DNA of 20,752 nucleotides from Akkermansiaceae bacterium UBA5688 (GCA_002420315.1 DIHU01000190.1:1-20752), one strand, 5' to 3'; shown: positions 1-7,843, counted from the stretch's first letter. Numbers and translations: made by a program. Notes: generated from the letters alone by a model not told the origin.

Positions 1-756
1 CCAACCAGCAAGAAGGTTGCCGAAGGTTGCAGTAAGATGAGTGGCTGCGCCGTAGCCAGCGTCGCATTTGATGCCGCCGGGCATCGTTTCGGGGCGGATG
101 GTGGAGGTCTTACCATCGCAAGTCGGAAAGATGGGCGATTCGGGTGAAAAAATAGCTGGAATTCCAAATTTAGGGGCTTTTTTTTCTGCTTTTGGAAAAC
201 GGTATTCGGAGCGAAGTCGCTTTCGGACCGAGAGAAGGAGAGCGTCTCCGAAGGTGCGGGAAAGGTCATCGAGCTGGATTTGGGAGGCATCAATCCGGCC
301 ACCCGCGCCGCCGCTCGTAATGATTGGGATATTTTTTTTATGGCAGGTAGCGAGGAGGTGGCATTTGGCATGGACCGAGTCAATAGCATCGACAACAGCG
401 TCGGGAGTGTCGGAGAGGAGGTCTTCGGAATTTTTTGCGGAGTAGAATGTCTGCTCGACATTACAGCGGGCCTCGGGATTGATTTGGAGGATTCTTTTAG
501 CAAGAACGATCGCTTTGGATTGTCCAATGGTGTCGGAGGTAGCGTGAATTTGACGGTTGGTGTTGGTGAGACAAAGATCATCAAGATCGACAAGGGTAAA
601 TTGACCCACGCCGGAGCGAGCAAGGGCTTCTAGGGCCCACGATCCAACTCCGCCGAGTCCAACAACCATGACGTGAGCTTTCGAGAATCGTTCGAGCGAA
701 GCCATGCCGTAAAGTCGGGAGATGCCGCTAAATCGGCTGAGATAGTCTTCGGTCAC
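1..756 (-). CDS. tcdA: tRNA threonylcarbamoyladenosine dehydratase TcdA (3'-truncated by window edge)
   Basis: This is an E1-like, ATP-dependent enzyme that cyclises t6A37 in ANN-decoding tRNAs to ct6A; it acts in the cytoplasm. The reading frame stays open from a GTG at 756 to base 1, giving 252 codons. Visible features are RLYG at residues 14-17, the Rossmann nucleotide motif GLGGVGS at 33-39, the acidic strand end LVDLDD at 55-60, the family signature TNTNRQIHA from 64, the DAIDS motif and the SGGAGGRID segment. Near the cut end is GYGAATHLTATFG, matching the C-terminal part of E. coli TcdA (formerly CsdL/YgdL), so probably only about 15-25 residues are missing. The GTG start is chosen because residue 1 falls where E. 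coli TcdA begins and no upstream in-frame ATG is seen. Two runs of eight A in the coding strand lie within intact reading frame. It diverges from the ACT-domain gene. Confidence 0.93.
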   Translation of the reverse strand, partial: MTEDYLSRFSGISRLYGMASLERFSKAHVMVVGLGGVGSWALEALARSGVGQFTLVDLDDLCLTNTNRQIHATSDTIGQSKAIVLAKRILQINPEARCNVEQTFYSAKNSEDLLSDTPDAVVDAIDSVHAKCHLLATCHKKNIPIITSGGAGGRIDASQIQLDDLSRTFGDALLLSVRKRLRSEYRFPKAEKKAPKFGIPAIFSPESPIFPTCDGKTSTIRPETMPGGIKCDAGYGAATHLTATFGNLLAGW

Positions 757-783
757 GGTGGGACTATCTGGCCTAGATGCGGA

Positions 784-812
784 TTGAACAAAAGCGAAGA
801 TTCTGATAAAAA
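784..812 (+). promoter_or_regulatory. candidate sigma70-type promoter for the ACT-domain gene
   Basis: TTGAAC at 784-789 (4 of 6 match to TTGACA) lies 17 bases before TAAAAA at 807-812 (4 of 6 match to TATAAT), in the 70-base gap between two divergent genes. A start point near 819 would leave only about eight bases before the ATG at 827, which has no clear Shine-Dalgarno. This is a by-eye match only. Confidence 0.27.
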
Positions 813-826
813 TTTGAATACGATAA

Positions 827-1285
827 ATGACGGTGAGTGAAGATGTGAGTAAACGGAGGGATTTTGTCAGGCAATTCTCAGTCATGATGCCAAACCGGGT
901 GGGTGCTTTTTCTTCGCTTTCGAATCTTTTGAGCCGCTGTGAAATCAATGTGATTGGTCTCAGTGTGCAGGATTCTCGCGACGCTACGGTGGCGCGCTTG
1001 ATTGTGAATGATCCGGATGGTGCTGAAGAATTGTTTATGGAGCAGGGGATTGCCTACACTCTTTCCGAGCTTTTGGTGGTGAAGATGAAAGAATGTGGGG
1101 ATTTGAAGAAATGTCTGAACAAACTTTATGAGGCTGAGACTAATCTTGATTATGCATTTTCGCTGATGGTGCAGCACCAGGGGCACGCATTATTGGCGCT
1201 ATTTTTAGAAGATTGTGAATTTGGGGCTTCGATTTTGAATCGGGCGGGATTGACCGTGGTTTACGAAGATGAACTTCTTCGTTAG
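827..1285 (+). CDS. small ACT-domain protein (tandem ACT-like), putative regulatory protein
   Basis: The product is a 152-aa soluble protein with no catalytic domain. Residues 16-88 fit an ACT domain: a first strand (RQFSVMM), then PNRVGAFSSLSNLLS, the usual helix following a small-ligand binding turn, then NVIGLSVQDS and a VARLIV strand. Residues 86-152 look like a second, shorter ACT-like unit ending GLTVVYEDELL. ACT domains usually bind amino acids or similar small ligands and mediate allosteric control; stand-alone double-ACT proteins are common, but their targets are rarely known. The gene lies 31 bases before a Tat-exported oxidoreductase on the same strand. Co-transcription is possible, although one product is cytoplasmic and the other exported. 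There is no strong ribosome-binding site before the ATG. No specific ligand can be assigned. Confidence 0.8.
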   Translation: MTVSEDVSKRRDFVRQFSVMMPNRVGAFSSLSNLLSRCEINVIGLSVQDSRDATVARLIVNDPDGAEELFMEQGIAYTLSELLVVKMKECGDLKKCLNKLYEAETNLDYAFSLMVQHQGHALLALFLEDCEFGASILNRAGLTVVYEDELLR

Positions 1286-1304
1286 ATTCTTCGAAGAAAC
1301 AACG

Positions 1305-1310
1305 TAAGGA
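1305..1310 (+). promoter_or_regulatory. ribosome binding site for the Gfo/Idh/MocA gene
   Basis: TAAGGA ends six bases before the ATG at 1317. This is one of the clearer Shine-Dalgarno sequences in the window and supports starting the protein at MSDLQDTNRRAIL, which includes the Tat motif. Confidence 0.6.
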
Positions 1311-1316
1311 CTAAAG

Positions 1317-2603
1317 ATGAGCGATCTTCAAGATACAAACAGACGGGCCATTCTCAAGACAGGTGCCGCCGCAGCGGCTACGCTCCCTATCGCAGGGTTC
1401 GCGCAAGCGGGTGGCAGCGATGAAATCAAAGTGGCAACGGTGGGTTGTGGTGGACGTGGACGTGGTGCGACTGCCCAAACTCTCAATGTTCCCGGGACTA
1501 AGCTGGTTGCGGTTGCTGATGCGTTCCGTGATCGTGCCGAAGAGGCTGTAAGTTCGTTCCGCCAGCAGTATGCCGATAAGGTGGATATTTCTGCGGATCG
1601 GATTTTTGATGGTTTCGATGGTTTTCGCGGTGCGATTGATGCGGCCGACGTGGTGATTTTGACCACAACTCCTGGTTTCCGCCCCCAGCACTTTGAGTAT
1701 GCAGTGCAGCAAGGAAAGCACGTGTTTATGGAGAAGCCAGTTGCTACTGATGCTCCTGGGATTCGCAAAGTTCTTGAGGCGGCAAAGAAGGCTGACGAGA
1801 AAGGGCTGAAAGTTGTTTGTGGCCTTCAGCGCCATTACCAGCCGAGCTACATCGAGACTTTAGCTAAGCTGAAGGAAGGAATCGTAGGCGATATCAACTA
1901 TGGTCAGGTTTATTGGAATAGTAGTGGAGTTTGGGTCAGGCCGCGTGTGGAAGGTATGACCGAAATGGAATATCAGATGCGCAACTGGTATTATTTCAAC
2001 TGGCTTTGCGGTGATCATATCGTTGAGCAGCACGTGCACAATATTGACGTGATGAATTGGTTTAAGGGAGGTCCTCCAGTCAAAGCTCAAGGAATGGGTG
2101 GACGGCAGGTAAGGGTCGGTAAGGATTATGGCGAAATTTTTGATCACCACTATGTCGAGTTTACCTATGAGGATGGAACTGTTTTGAATTCCCAGTGCCG
2201 CCATCAAAAGGGAGCCTTAAATCGTGTGACCGAGATCATTGGTTGTCAGGGTGGTAAAGCATATCCAGGCCGGATTGTTGATGCGGCGGGTAAGACAGTT
2301 TGGCGTCATCGTTCTAAGGACAAGACTTCGCCTTACCAGATCGAGCACAATGAGCTTTATCGCCACATTCGCGAAGACAAGCCGATCAACAATGCTTACT
2401 ACACCGCAGCATCCACCATGACGGCCATTCTGGGGCGCATGGCAACTTATTCTGGTCAGGAAATTAAGTATTCCGATGCGCTCGAGAAAGGACTCTCAAT
2501 TATGCCGAAATCCTTTGCATGGGATGCTGATCCTGGGCCGAAGCCAGGAAAGGATGGACTCTACCCTTGTGCCATTCCCGGCAAGACTAAGGTGATGTCC
2601 TAA
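1317..2603 (+). CDS. Gfo/Idh/MocA family oxidoreductase with Tat signal
   Basis: This is a 428-aa NAD(P)-dependent oxidoreductase of the Gfo/Idh/MocA superfamily, whose members typically act on sugars or sugar derivatives. The N-terminus has the twin-arginine motif NRRAILKTG (residues 8-16) followed by an Ala-rich stretch ending FAQA, so export in folded form with bound cofactor is expected. The Rossmann domain starts at KVATVGCGGRGRG (about 38-50). The hallmark MEKPVATD is at 138-145, with the EKP lysine that contacts cofactor and substrate. Further on, GDHIVEQHVHNIDVMNW fits the C-terminal alpha/beta domain with the family's conserved His and Asp positions. Tat-exported members of this superfamily are abundant in Verrucomicrobiota and Planctomycetota. 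The substrate cannot be deduced. The gene is followed directly by a strong terminator. Confidence 0.9.
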   Translation: MSDLQDTNRRAILKTGAAAAATLPIAGFAQAGGSDEIKVATVGCGGRGRGATAQTLNVPGTKLVAVADAFRDRAEEAVSSFRQQYADKVDISADRIFDGFDGFRGAIDAADVVILTTTPGFRPQHFEYAVQQGKHVFMEKPVATDAPGIRKVLEAAKKADEKGLKVVCGLQRHYQPSYIETLAKLKEGIVGDINYGQVYWNSSGVWVRPRVEGMTEMEYQMRNWYYFNWLCGDHIVEQHVHNIDVMNWFKGGPPVKAQGMGGRQVRVGKDYGEIFDHHYVEFTYEDGTVLNSQCRHQKGALNRVTEIIGCQGGKAYPGRIVDAAGKTVWRHRSKDKTSPYQIEHNELYRHIREDKPINNAYYTAASTMTAILGRMATYSGQEIKYSDALEKGLSIMPKSFAWDADPGPKPGKDGLYPCAIPGKTKVMS

Positions 2604-2625
2604 TTTCTTCTTAGGTTAAGAATTA

Positions 2626-2663
2626 AAAAAATGTGGGCAGCCGTGAGGGCGTCCACATTTTTT
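2626..2663. terminator. bidirectional-looking intrinsic terminator
   Basis: An 11-base perfect inverted repeat (AAAAAATGTGG at 2626-2636 minus its first base pairs with CCACATTTTTT at 2653-2663) encloses a 16-base loop. The loop itself can form a small GCC/GGC stem (2640-2642 with 2648-2650). The arm ends in six T on the + strand and begins with a run of A, so it could stop transcripts from either side. It lies about 20 bases after the oxidoreductase stop. Confidence 0.8.
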
Positions 2664-2778
2664 ATGGTCGTAGATCGGTTAGTGAATCTTCCCCTAGAGC
2701 CCGGTTGTGAATTGTTGCGACCGGGTTCTTTTTTGGTCTAAGCTTGTCACTTTTCAGTTGTTGGGCGATGTAGTTGGC

Positions 2779-4005
2779 ATGGAGCCAATCGTGATTGTGG
2801 GAGCTGGGCTTGCAGGCCTCTCATGTGCTGTGCCTTTACACCGGAATGGTCGAGAAGTCCTCCTGCTTGAAGCTTCCTCGAGAGTTGGGGGCCGGGTGCA
2901 AACCGATGCGGTTGAAGGATTCCTTCTCGATCGAGGTTTCCAAGTTTATTTGGATGCCTATCCAGAAGCTGGTAAGATGCTCGATTTGGCAGCTTTGGAT
3001 CTTAGAGCGTTTGAGCCAGGAGCACTCGTGTTTAATGGTTCAAAACTCTGCCGAGTGATGGACGTCTTTCGTCGCCCAAAGGAGCTTATGTCGTCAGCCT
3101 TGGCTCCGATTGGAACAATTTTCGATAAGCTCAGAGTGGCAGTATTACGCCAAAAGGTTTTAGATCTTGAGAAAAGTGAAATTTTTAAGCGTGGCGATCA
3201 ACCGACGGAGTCTTACCTCCGGGATTTTGGTTTTTCGGCGAAGATGATAGATACCTTCTTCCGTAGTTTTTATGGGGGGATTTTTCTAGAGCGCGAACTC
3301 AAGACTTCCAGCCGAATGTTCGAGTTCACCTTCAAAATGTTTAGTGAAGGTAGTGCAACTGTCCCTGCCAAAGGAATGGGGGAGATTCCAAAGCAACTAG
3401 CAGCTCATTTGCCCGAGACTGCGATCCTTTTAAAATCGCGGGTGTCAGCGGTGAGTGCTGATTATGTTATTCTCGAAAATGGTGAAAAGATCGACGCAAG
3501 TCAGGTGGTTGTCGCCACGAATGCTGCTGCTGCGGCTCGTCTGGTAGAGGGTTTTGGTGTTTTTGAGCCGAATTGGCGTGCCGTGACCAATCTCTATTTT
3601 GAAGCTGATACTTCTCCACTAGATAGAGTGATCATTGCTCTTAATGGCACTCAGAGCGGCATAGTGAACAATGTTGCGGTGATGAGTGATCTAGCGCCAG
3701 ATTATGCTCCGGATGGGAAAGCTTTGATTTCGGTTTCAGTTCTTGGCGATAACCGAGAAAGCAATCTTCCTTTGGTGGTTCAGCAAGAACTTAAGGAATG
3801 GTTTGGAGAAAAAGTCACAACTTGGAAACATCTCAGGACTGATCTGATCAAAGAAGCGTTGCCGACTCAGGAAGAAACAAACCCAGTAGGGTTTCGGGAA
3901 ATCGGTGGCGTGTTCGTTTGCGGGGACCATGCAATTAGCGCCTCGATTGAGGGTGCAATCAGTTCTGGAAAATCTACGGCTGAAGCCATCCTGACTATTT
4001 CCTAG
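2779..4005 (+). CDS. FAD-dependent oxidoreductase (amine oxidase / phytoene desaturase-like)
   Basis: The product is a 408-aa flavoprotein of the amine-oxidase/protoporphyrinogen-oxidase/phytoene-desaturase superfamily. MEPIVIVGAGLAGLSCA at the N-terminus is the dinucleotide-binding fold (GxGxxG). It is followed by LLLEASSRVGGRVQTD, where the Glu binds FAD ribose and the GGR motif follows. Near the C-terminus, GVFVCGDHAISASIEGAI is the typical FAD-contacting segment of the family (GD, then a helix). The frame is open upstream to an ATG at 2707, but those extra 24 residues precede the Rossmann strand and look like noise; the start at 2779 puts the FAD fold at residue 4. No signal peptide or membrane segment is seen. 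It stands alone between a terminator and a convergent gene pair. The substrate is unknown; no carotenoid or haem biosynthesis gene is adjacent. Confidence 0.85.
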   Translation: MEPIVIVGAGLAGLSCAVPLHRNGREVLLLEASSRVGGRVQTDAVEGFLLDRGFQVYLDAYPEAGKMLDLAALDLRAFEPGALVFNGSKLCRVMDVFRRPKELMSSALAPIGTIFDKLRVAVLRQKVLDLEKSEIFKRGDQPTESYLRDFGFSAKMIDTFFRSFYGGIFLERELKTSSRMFEFTFKMFSEGSATVPAKGMGEIPKQLAAHLPETAILLKSRVSAVSADYVILENGEKIDASQVVVATNAAAAARLVEGFGVFEPNWRAVTNLYFEADTSPLDRVIIALNGTQSGIVNNVAVMSDLAPDYAPDGKALISVSVLGDNRESNLPLVVQQELKEWFGEKVTTWKHLRTDLIKEALPTQEETNPVGFREIGGVFVCGDHAISASIEGAISSGKSTAEAILTIS

Positions 4006-4019
4006 TCGGAGGGGTTGGT

Positions 4020-4090
4020 GGAGGCTGTGTATCTCTTAGAAAGTTGCAGCGCTGGCGTTCGAAAGAGATCCCAAACTACGCGTAGCCTCC
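4020..4090. other. nested inverted repeats in convergent intergenic region
   Basis: The 157-base gap between two convergent genes contains two nested perfect 7-base inverted repeats: GGAGGCT (4020-4026) with AGCCTCC (4084-4090), and inside it ATCTCTT (4031-4037) with AAGAGAT (4063-4069). Together they can fold into one long interrupted stem. No T-run follows, so it is not a classic intrinsic terminator, but the position fits a shared transcript-end structure. Nothing else is recognisable in the gap. Confidence 0.45.
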
Positions 4091-4162
4091 CCGAAATCTC
4101 CTTGGGAGAGGAAGAGGGGTGCTTTTAAGCAGCGATGAGATGGGCCGGTTCCCTTCAGTTTG

Positions 4163-4666
4163 CTATACCTCTCTGCGATCTAGCAGAATTGCGCGGCGGG
4201 GATCTGAGGCTTGCAGATGGGCAAGGGCAATAGCCATGGCGTCAGCAGCATCAGATGGAGGGGTTTCGTCGAGACTAAGGAGAGCTCGAATCATAAAAGC
4301 GACTTGGTTTTTATCGGCAGTTCCTTTGCCAACGATGGCTTTTTTCACCTTCTTGGGCGAATACTCGTAAACCTTTAGGCCGAAGCTGGCAGCAGCAATA
4401 AGAGGAGCTGCCCGAGCTGCTCCCATGGAAATAGCGGTGCGATGAGATTGGACATAAATGATGCCCTCAATGGCGACTTCATCGGGCTGCCATTTTTCGA
4501 TGAGATTGCGAATGCCGTTGCAGACAGCTTCGAGAGCACCGGACTGTTTGATGCGTTGCGGGATTGAAATAACACCGTAGTCGAGCGCCTTTGCCGAGGT
4601 TTGATCGCCCTCAAGAATGGCGTAGCCGGTATTCCGGACAGCGGGGTCAATTCCAAGGATGCGCAC
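4163..4666 (-). CDS. ruvC: Holliday junction resolvase RuvC
   Basis: This 167-aa Mg-dependent endonuclease resolves Holliday junctions with RuvAB during recombination repair. It has the RNase H-like fold and the four acidic catalytic residues: Asp7 (RILGIDPA), Glu67 (VAIEG), Asp139 and Asp142 (SDAADAMAIALAH). The length is normal for the family. The start is GTG at 4666, which places MRILGID at the canonical position. The segment after Glu67 reads GIIY, where E. coli RuvC has QVFM, so the aromatic residue used for junction unstacking (Phe69 in E. coli) is Ile here with Tyr next to it. The gene lies 36 bases downstream of the helicase on the same strand and is probably co-transcribed. ruvA and ruvB are not in the window. 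Confidence 0.94.
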   Translation of the reverse strand: MRILGIDPAVRNTGYAILEGDQTSAKALDYGVISIPQRIKQSGALEAVCNGIRNLIEKWQPDEVAIEGIIYVQSHRTAISMGAARAAPLIAAASFGLKVYEYSPKKVKKAIVGKGTADKNQVAFMIRALLSLDETPPSDAADAMAIALAHLQASDPRRAILLDRREV

Positions 4667-4702
4667 GATTTAAATGGTGGTGTTCTGCGCCCAGAACATG
4701 GT

Positions 4703-5920
4703 TTAGCGGCGTCGACGTTTCCCCCCTCCACGACGGGGTTTTTTAATGGGCTTGCGCTTTTCGGTATCGAGAAGAGCGGTGTATTGGTAATCAAACCCGT
4801 CCAATTTTTTGCGCTCGATTTTCTTGTTAATAAAGCCTTCGACTGAGTCGGCGAATTCTAGCTCGTCGGCAGTCAACAATGTGAAAGCATCACCCTCCTT
4901 TTCGGCCCGACCAGTTCGACCAATCCGGTGGACATAGTCTTCTGCATTCTCGGGAACGCGGTAGTTAATCACATGTGTGACGTCGGAAATATCAATTCCA
5001 CGGGCAGCCACATCAGTGGCAACAAGGATTTTAAAAGTGCCGTCCTTAAATCCTTTTAAAGCTTTCATGCGGTCATTTTGCCGAATATCAGAATGCATCA
5101 CAGTGACGGAGTTTCCAATCGACTCCTGTTGCTGGAGGAGGTTTGCTATCACATCAGCCTCTTTTCGCGTCCGGGTAAAAATCATGAGCGAGTCGTATTC
5201 GGTCTTTTCAAGCAGGCCTAAGAGAAGTTCATCACGCTGAGTCATGGCAACCGGGAAAAAGGCGTGTGAAACGGTGGCGGCGACTTCGCGTCGCGCGATT
5301 TCAACTTTTTCGGGATCAGTGAGGCACCACTCGGCAAAACCTGCGATGACTGGAGGCATCGTAGCCGAGAAGAAAAGAGTTTGGCGGGTTTGCTCTTCGT
5401 TGTTCCAGGGACAAATATTGATGATCTTTCGTACTTGGGGAAGGAATCCCATATCAAGCATACGATCAACTTCATCGAGGATCAGAATCTTGATCTCTTT
5501 AAACTTCATCGTGCCACGGTAGAAGTGATCGACGAGGCGGCCTGGGGTTGCCACGACGATATCGGCTCCCTGCTTAAGTTGCTCGTCCTGTTTCCCATGA
5601 CCAACACCACCATATAAAAGTGCGACCTTGCAGCCTGTTTTTTTTCCGTAATGAAGGAATTGTTCAGCGACCTGATCAGCAAGCTCGCGTGTTGGTTCGA
5701 GGACTAAAATCTGTGGTTTACCGATTGGCTCGATTTTGGAGAGCGATGGAAGTGCGAAAGCTGCGGTCTTTCCGGTGCCGGTCTGTGAAGCGCCAATGAC
5801 GTCCTTTCCATCCAAAATAAGAGGAATGGCTTGAGCCTGAATAGGGGTGGGGGACTCGTAGCCGGACTCAGTCACAGCCTCGAGGACGGTCTCTTTGAGA
5901 CCAAGTTCGTCAAATCGCAT
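4703..5920 (-). CDS. DEAD-box family ATP-dependent RNA helicase (RhlE-like, with DEVD motif)
   Basis: This is a 405-aa superfamily 2 RNA helicase. Motifs in order are a Q-motif region (F3 through PTPIQ at 24-28), Walker A ASQTGTGKT (44-52), PTREL (76-80), TPGR (125-128), Walker B DEVD (149-152), SAT (185-187), a helicase C domain with ARGID, and HRIGRTGR (331-338). The tail is a short, very basic run (about residues 388-405) that probably binds RNA non-specifically. Motif II is DEVD rather than DEAD, which keeps both catalytic acids. Size and motif order fit the RhlE group that works in ribosome assembly and cold adaptation, but the exact orthology is not provable by eye. It is followed by ruvC after 36 bases, and there is no good Shine-Dalgarno before the ATG. 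Confidence 0.92.
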   Translation of the reverse strand: MRFDELGLKETVLEAVTESGYESPTPIQAQAIPLILDGKDVIGASQTGTGKTAAFALPSLSKIEPIGKPQILVLEPTRELADQVAEQFLHYGKKTGCKVALLYGGVGHGKQDEQLKQGADIVVATPGRLVDHFYRGTMKFKEIKILILDEVDRMLDMGFLPQVRKIINICPWNNEEQTRQTLFFSATMPPVIAGFAEWCLTDPEKVEIARREVAATVSHAFFPVAMTQRDELLLGLLEKTEYDSLMIFTRTRKEADVIANLLQQQESIGNSVTVMHSDIRQNDRMKALKGFKDGTFKILVATDVAARGIDISDVTHVINYRVPENAEDYVHRIGRTGRAEKEGDAFTLLTADELEFADSVEGFINKKIERKKLDGFDYQYTALLDTEKRKPIKKPRRGGGKRRRR

Positions 5921-6060
5921 GGGTGGGGCTTAATGAAAGTTGCAGGGAAATCAAGGTTTACTATTGCCTGAGAGTCCTCAAGTAGTGCAAAAAAAGTCGT
6001 TTTTGGAAAGCTGGCGCAATAATTTAAGTATGTTAACTTCCCCGTAGAAAGTTCTTACGT
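5921..6060. promoter_or_regulatory. divergent intergenic region with small hairpin
   Basis: This 140-base spacer lies between the helicase gene (leftward) and the L,D-transpeptidase gene (rightward) and must hold both promoters. It contains a small interrupted stem, ACTA (5960-5963) with TAGT (5983-5986) enclosing TGAG (5969-5972) with CTCA (5977-5980). An A7-GTCG-T5 symmetric element lies at 5990-6004. No promoter hexamer pair matches well enough to call. Confidence 0.3.
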
Positions 6061-7068
6061 ATGAGATTCCTTTGTCTTTTTATTATTTTTCTTCCTACAG
6101 CTTTGTTGGCCCAAGTTGATTCTCCCAAGATGGGTGGCGATGGCTTACGTATTCAGATTTATCTCGATCAAAAGTGCTTTGGACCAGGCTATCTTGATGG
6201 GCGACCTGGTAATTTCACCCTGCGGGCTGTTTATTCCTACAATCGTTTTCGTGGACGTCCTCCAGGGGCATGGGACGCTTTGTTGAAAGAGGCTGAGGAA
6301 GAGATTGAAGAGCTTTTTGCTCTCGCTACCGTGCCTGCTCTTGCGAAAGATTACATCAATCCTAATCTCCCGAGGGGGTATGGGAATTTAGGTGGAGTAA
6401 AACTGGTAGCTTACCGGAGTTATTTGGAGTTCATGGCTGAGCGCTACCACACTTCCGAAAGCTTCCTCATAAAATTGAACGGAAAGTCAAAGGCATATGG
6501 CCTCAGGATAGGAGATACTCTAAAAGTACCCAACATCGCGCCATTTCGTATCGAGGAAATCTCGGTCGGCCGAATGCATAAAGAAGATGAGCGGCTCAGT
6601 AAGCACAATATCGTTATCGACACTAAAAATAATCAGATTTTTGTTTACGACCCGACTCAGCCTACAATTGTGATTCCTGGAATACCAATGATTGTTTCCG
6701 ATGAGGATCAGGAGCCACTGGGCAAGATGATCGCGATGTTTCCTACGACCACAGGCGGCGAACAGTTTATTCACCATGGAATTTGGAAAGTTGTAAATTG
6801 TGTGGAATTTCCTTCGTGGCGGTATGATAAACAGTTTTTAGAGACCGGTAAGCGGGGGACTGATGTGGTTGATGTCGCTCATGGACCGAATAGCCCGGTG
6901 GGCGTTCTTTGGTGTGGTTTATCAAAGTCTGGGATTGGAATTCATGGAACATCAAGCCCTAGCACGATCGGGCGTTCTCAGAGTGCCGGATGTTATCGAC
7001 TTTCAAATTGGGATGCAGCGCGTTTTCCTCAGTATGTTCGTCCGGGCGCTAAGGTGATTGTGCGATGA
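6061..7068 (+). CDS. secreted L,D-transpeptidase (YkuD domain) with LysM-like segment
   Basis: The product is a 335-aa exported enzyme expected to form 3-3 peptidoglycan cross-links or attach proteins to peptidoglycan. The signal peptide is residues 1-18 (ending LLAQ). Residues about 115-158 look like a LysM unit: a helix with YLEFMAERY, then LIKLNG and LRIGDTLKVPN. The YkuD domain begins around 181 (HNIVIDTKNNQIFVY) and holds the catalytic signature: His295 in IHGTS, then SAGCYRL with catalytic Cys311 and Arg313. All expected catalytic residues are present. The preceding 50-100 residues carry no family match I can name. The last codon overlaps the next start as ATGA, so translation of the pair is probably coupled. 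Confidence 0.9.
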   Translation: MRFLCLFIIFLPTALLAQVDSPKMGGDGLRIQIYLDQKCFGPGYLDGRPGNFTLRAVYSYNRFRGRPPGAWDALLKEAEEEIEELFALATVPALAKDYINPNLPRGYGNLGGVKLVAYRSYLEFMAERYHTSESFLIKLNGKSKAYGLRIGDTLKVPNIAPFRIEEISVGRMHKEDERLSKHNIVIDTKNNQIFVYDPTQPTIVIPGIPMIVSDEDQEPLGKMIAMFPTTTGGEQFIHHGIWKVVNCVEFPSWRYDKQFLETGKRGTDVVDVAHGPNSPVGVLWCGLSKSGIGIHGTSSPSTIGRSQSAGCYRLSNWDAARFPQYVRPGAKVIVR

Positions 7069-7823
7069 GGAACCTAGCCAAGGCCATGGCGATTCGCTTT
7101 GGCGTTTATGGTATCCTTGTAATCTACCTTGCGTGTGACCTTTTTCTTTTTCAAGGGCCGGTCTATGGGTCGCTCAACGAACCGCAGCGAGACGAGAAGA
7201 CTGAGATTGCTGAGGCCAAGGCTTCAGGCGTAGTCGCGCGGGTCTATTATCGGCCAATCTTTCGGGCGCAAGTCGAAGAAAAGATGGTGGAATATCTTTG
7301 GCGTCGCGGGCGAACAATTGATGATACGACTGAAGGAGAGCGAAGGCTCCTGCGTCAGGTTATTGTTAACGAGCTGATTGATGACGAATTGGTGAAACTA
7401 CAGATAAAGGTTTCGATGTCTAAAGAGGTGTTTGTTTCGGGAATTCAAGTCGACCAGGCGCTCACGAGTGAAATGAAACGTTACCCTAGCGAAGATGTCT
7501 TTGGTGCTCTAGCGGAACGTGCTGCTTGGTCGGGCGTAAGAGAACGTCGGATGCGCCTAGCGGCACGTATCCAGCGAGCCGAACATTTGGCGAGGATGGT
7601 GGACGCCAAAGTAAGTGAGGAAGAGGCGAGAAACTGGTTTGAAGTAAACCGGAGCGCTTTCTCTGGTGTTTTTGAAGACCACCAGATTGCAATTATCGAT
7701 GCGCTTCTCGTTGAAAAACGAGAAAAAGCTTGGAAAGGTTTCCGGATAGAAAAACTCCGCCGATATGCCAAAGGGAAAATTGATCTCTTTGAAGAAGTCC
7801 TTTTTAAGGAGGAAGGGGAGTAA
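7065..7823 (+). CDS. membrane-anchored SurA-N-like protein lacking a PPIase domain
   Basis: The protein has 252 aa and one N-terminal hydrophobic segment (about residues 11-30), which is a signal anchor or uncleaved signal. Residues 57-115 resemble the N-terminal helical chaperone domain of SurA/PrsA-type foldases (VARVYYRPIFRAQVEEKM, then RRLLRQVIVNELIDDELVK). Residues 180-200 (DAKVSEEEARNWFEVNRSAF) resemble the linker that normally precedes a parvulin domain. The chain ends about 50 residues later with no parvulin (PPIase) domain. The ATG overlaps the transpeptidase stop by four bases, and the pair may be followed by a weak hairpin. The role is inferred: a periplasmic holdase or a partner of the L,D-transpeptidase. 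Similarity is judged by eye, so the family call is moderate. Confidence 0.65.
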   Translation: MRNLAKAMAIRFGVYGILVIYLACDLFLFQGPVYGSLNEPQRDEKTEIAEAKASGVVARVYYRPIFRAQVEEKMVEYLWRRGRTIDDTTEGERRLLRQVIVNELIDDELVKLQIKVSMSKEVFVSGIQVDQALTSEMKRYPSEDVFGALAERAAWSGVRERRMRLAARIQRAEHLARMVDAKVSEEEARNWFEVNRSAFSGVFEDHQIAIIDALLVEKREKAWKGFRIEKLRRYAKGKIDLFEEVLFKEEGE

Positions 7824-7843
7824 ATATAAAAGGGGGCCTTAGC

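Noticed and set aside
178..340. Runs of eight A in the tcdA coding strand as frameshift sites
   Set aside because: The frame is intact across both runs and encodes expected Lys-rich loops; there is no alternative frame product of interest.
68..633. Two open frames on the + strand over the left edge
   Set aside because: They lie opposite tcdA, whose translation matches a well-known family throughout; the + strand products match nothing recognisable.
2707..2778. Upstream ATG extension of the FAD oxidoreductase
   Set aside because: The FAD-binding strand would start at residue 28 after a sequence with no family resemblance; the ATG at 2779 places it at residue 4.
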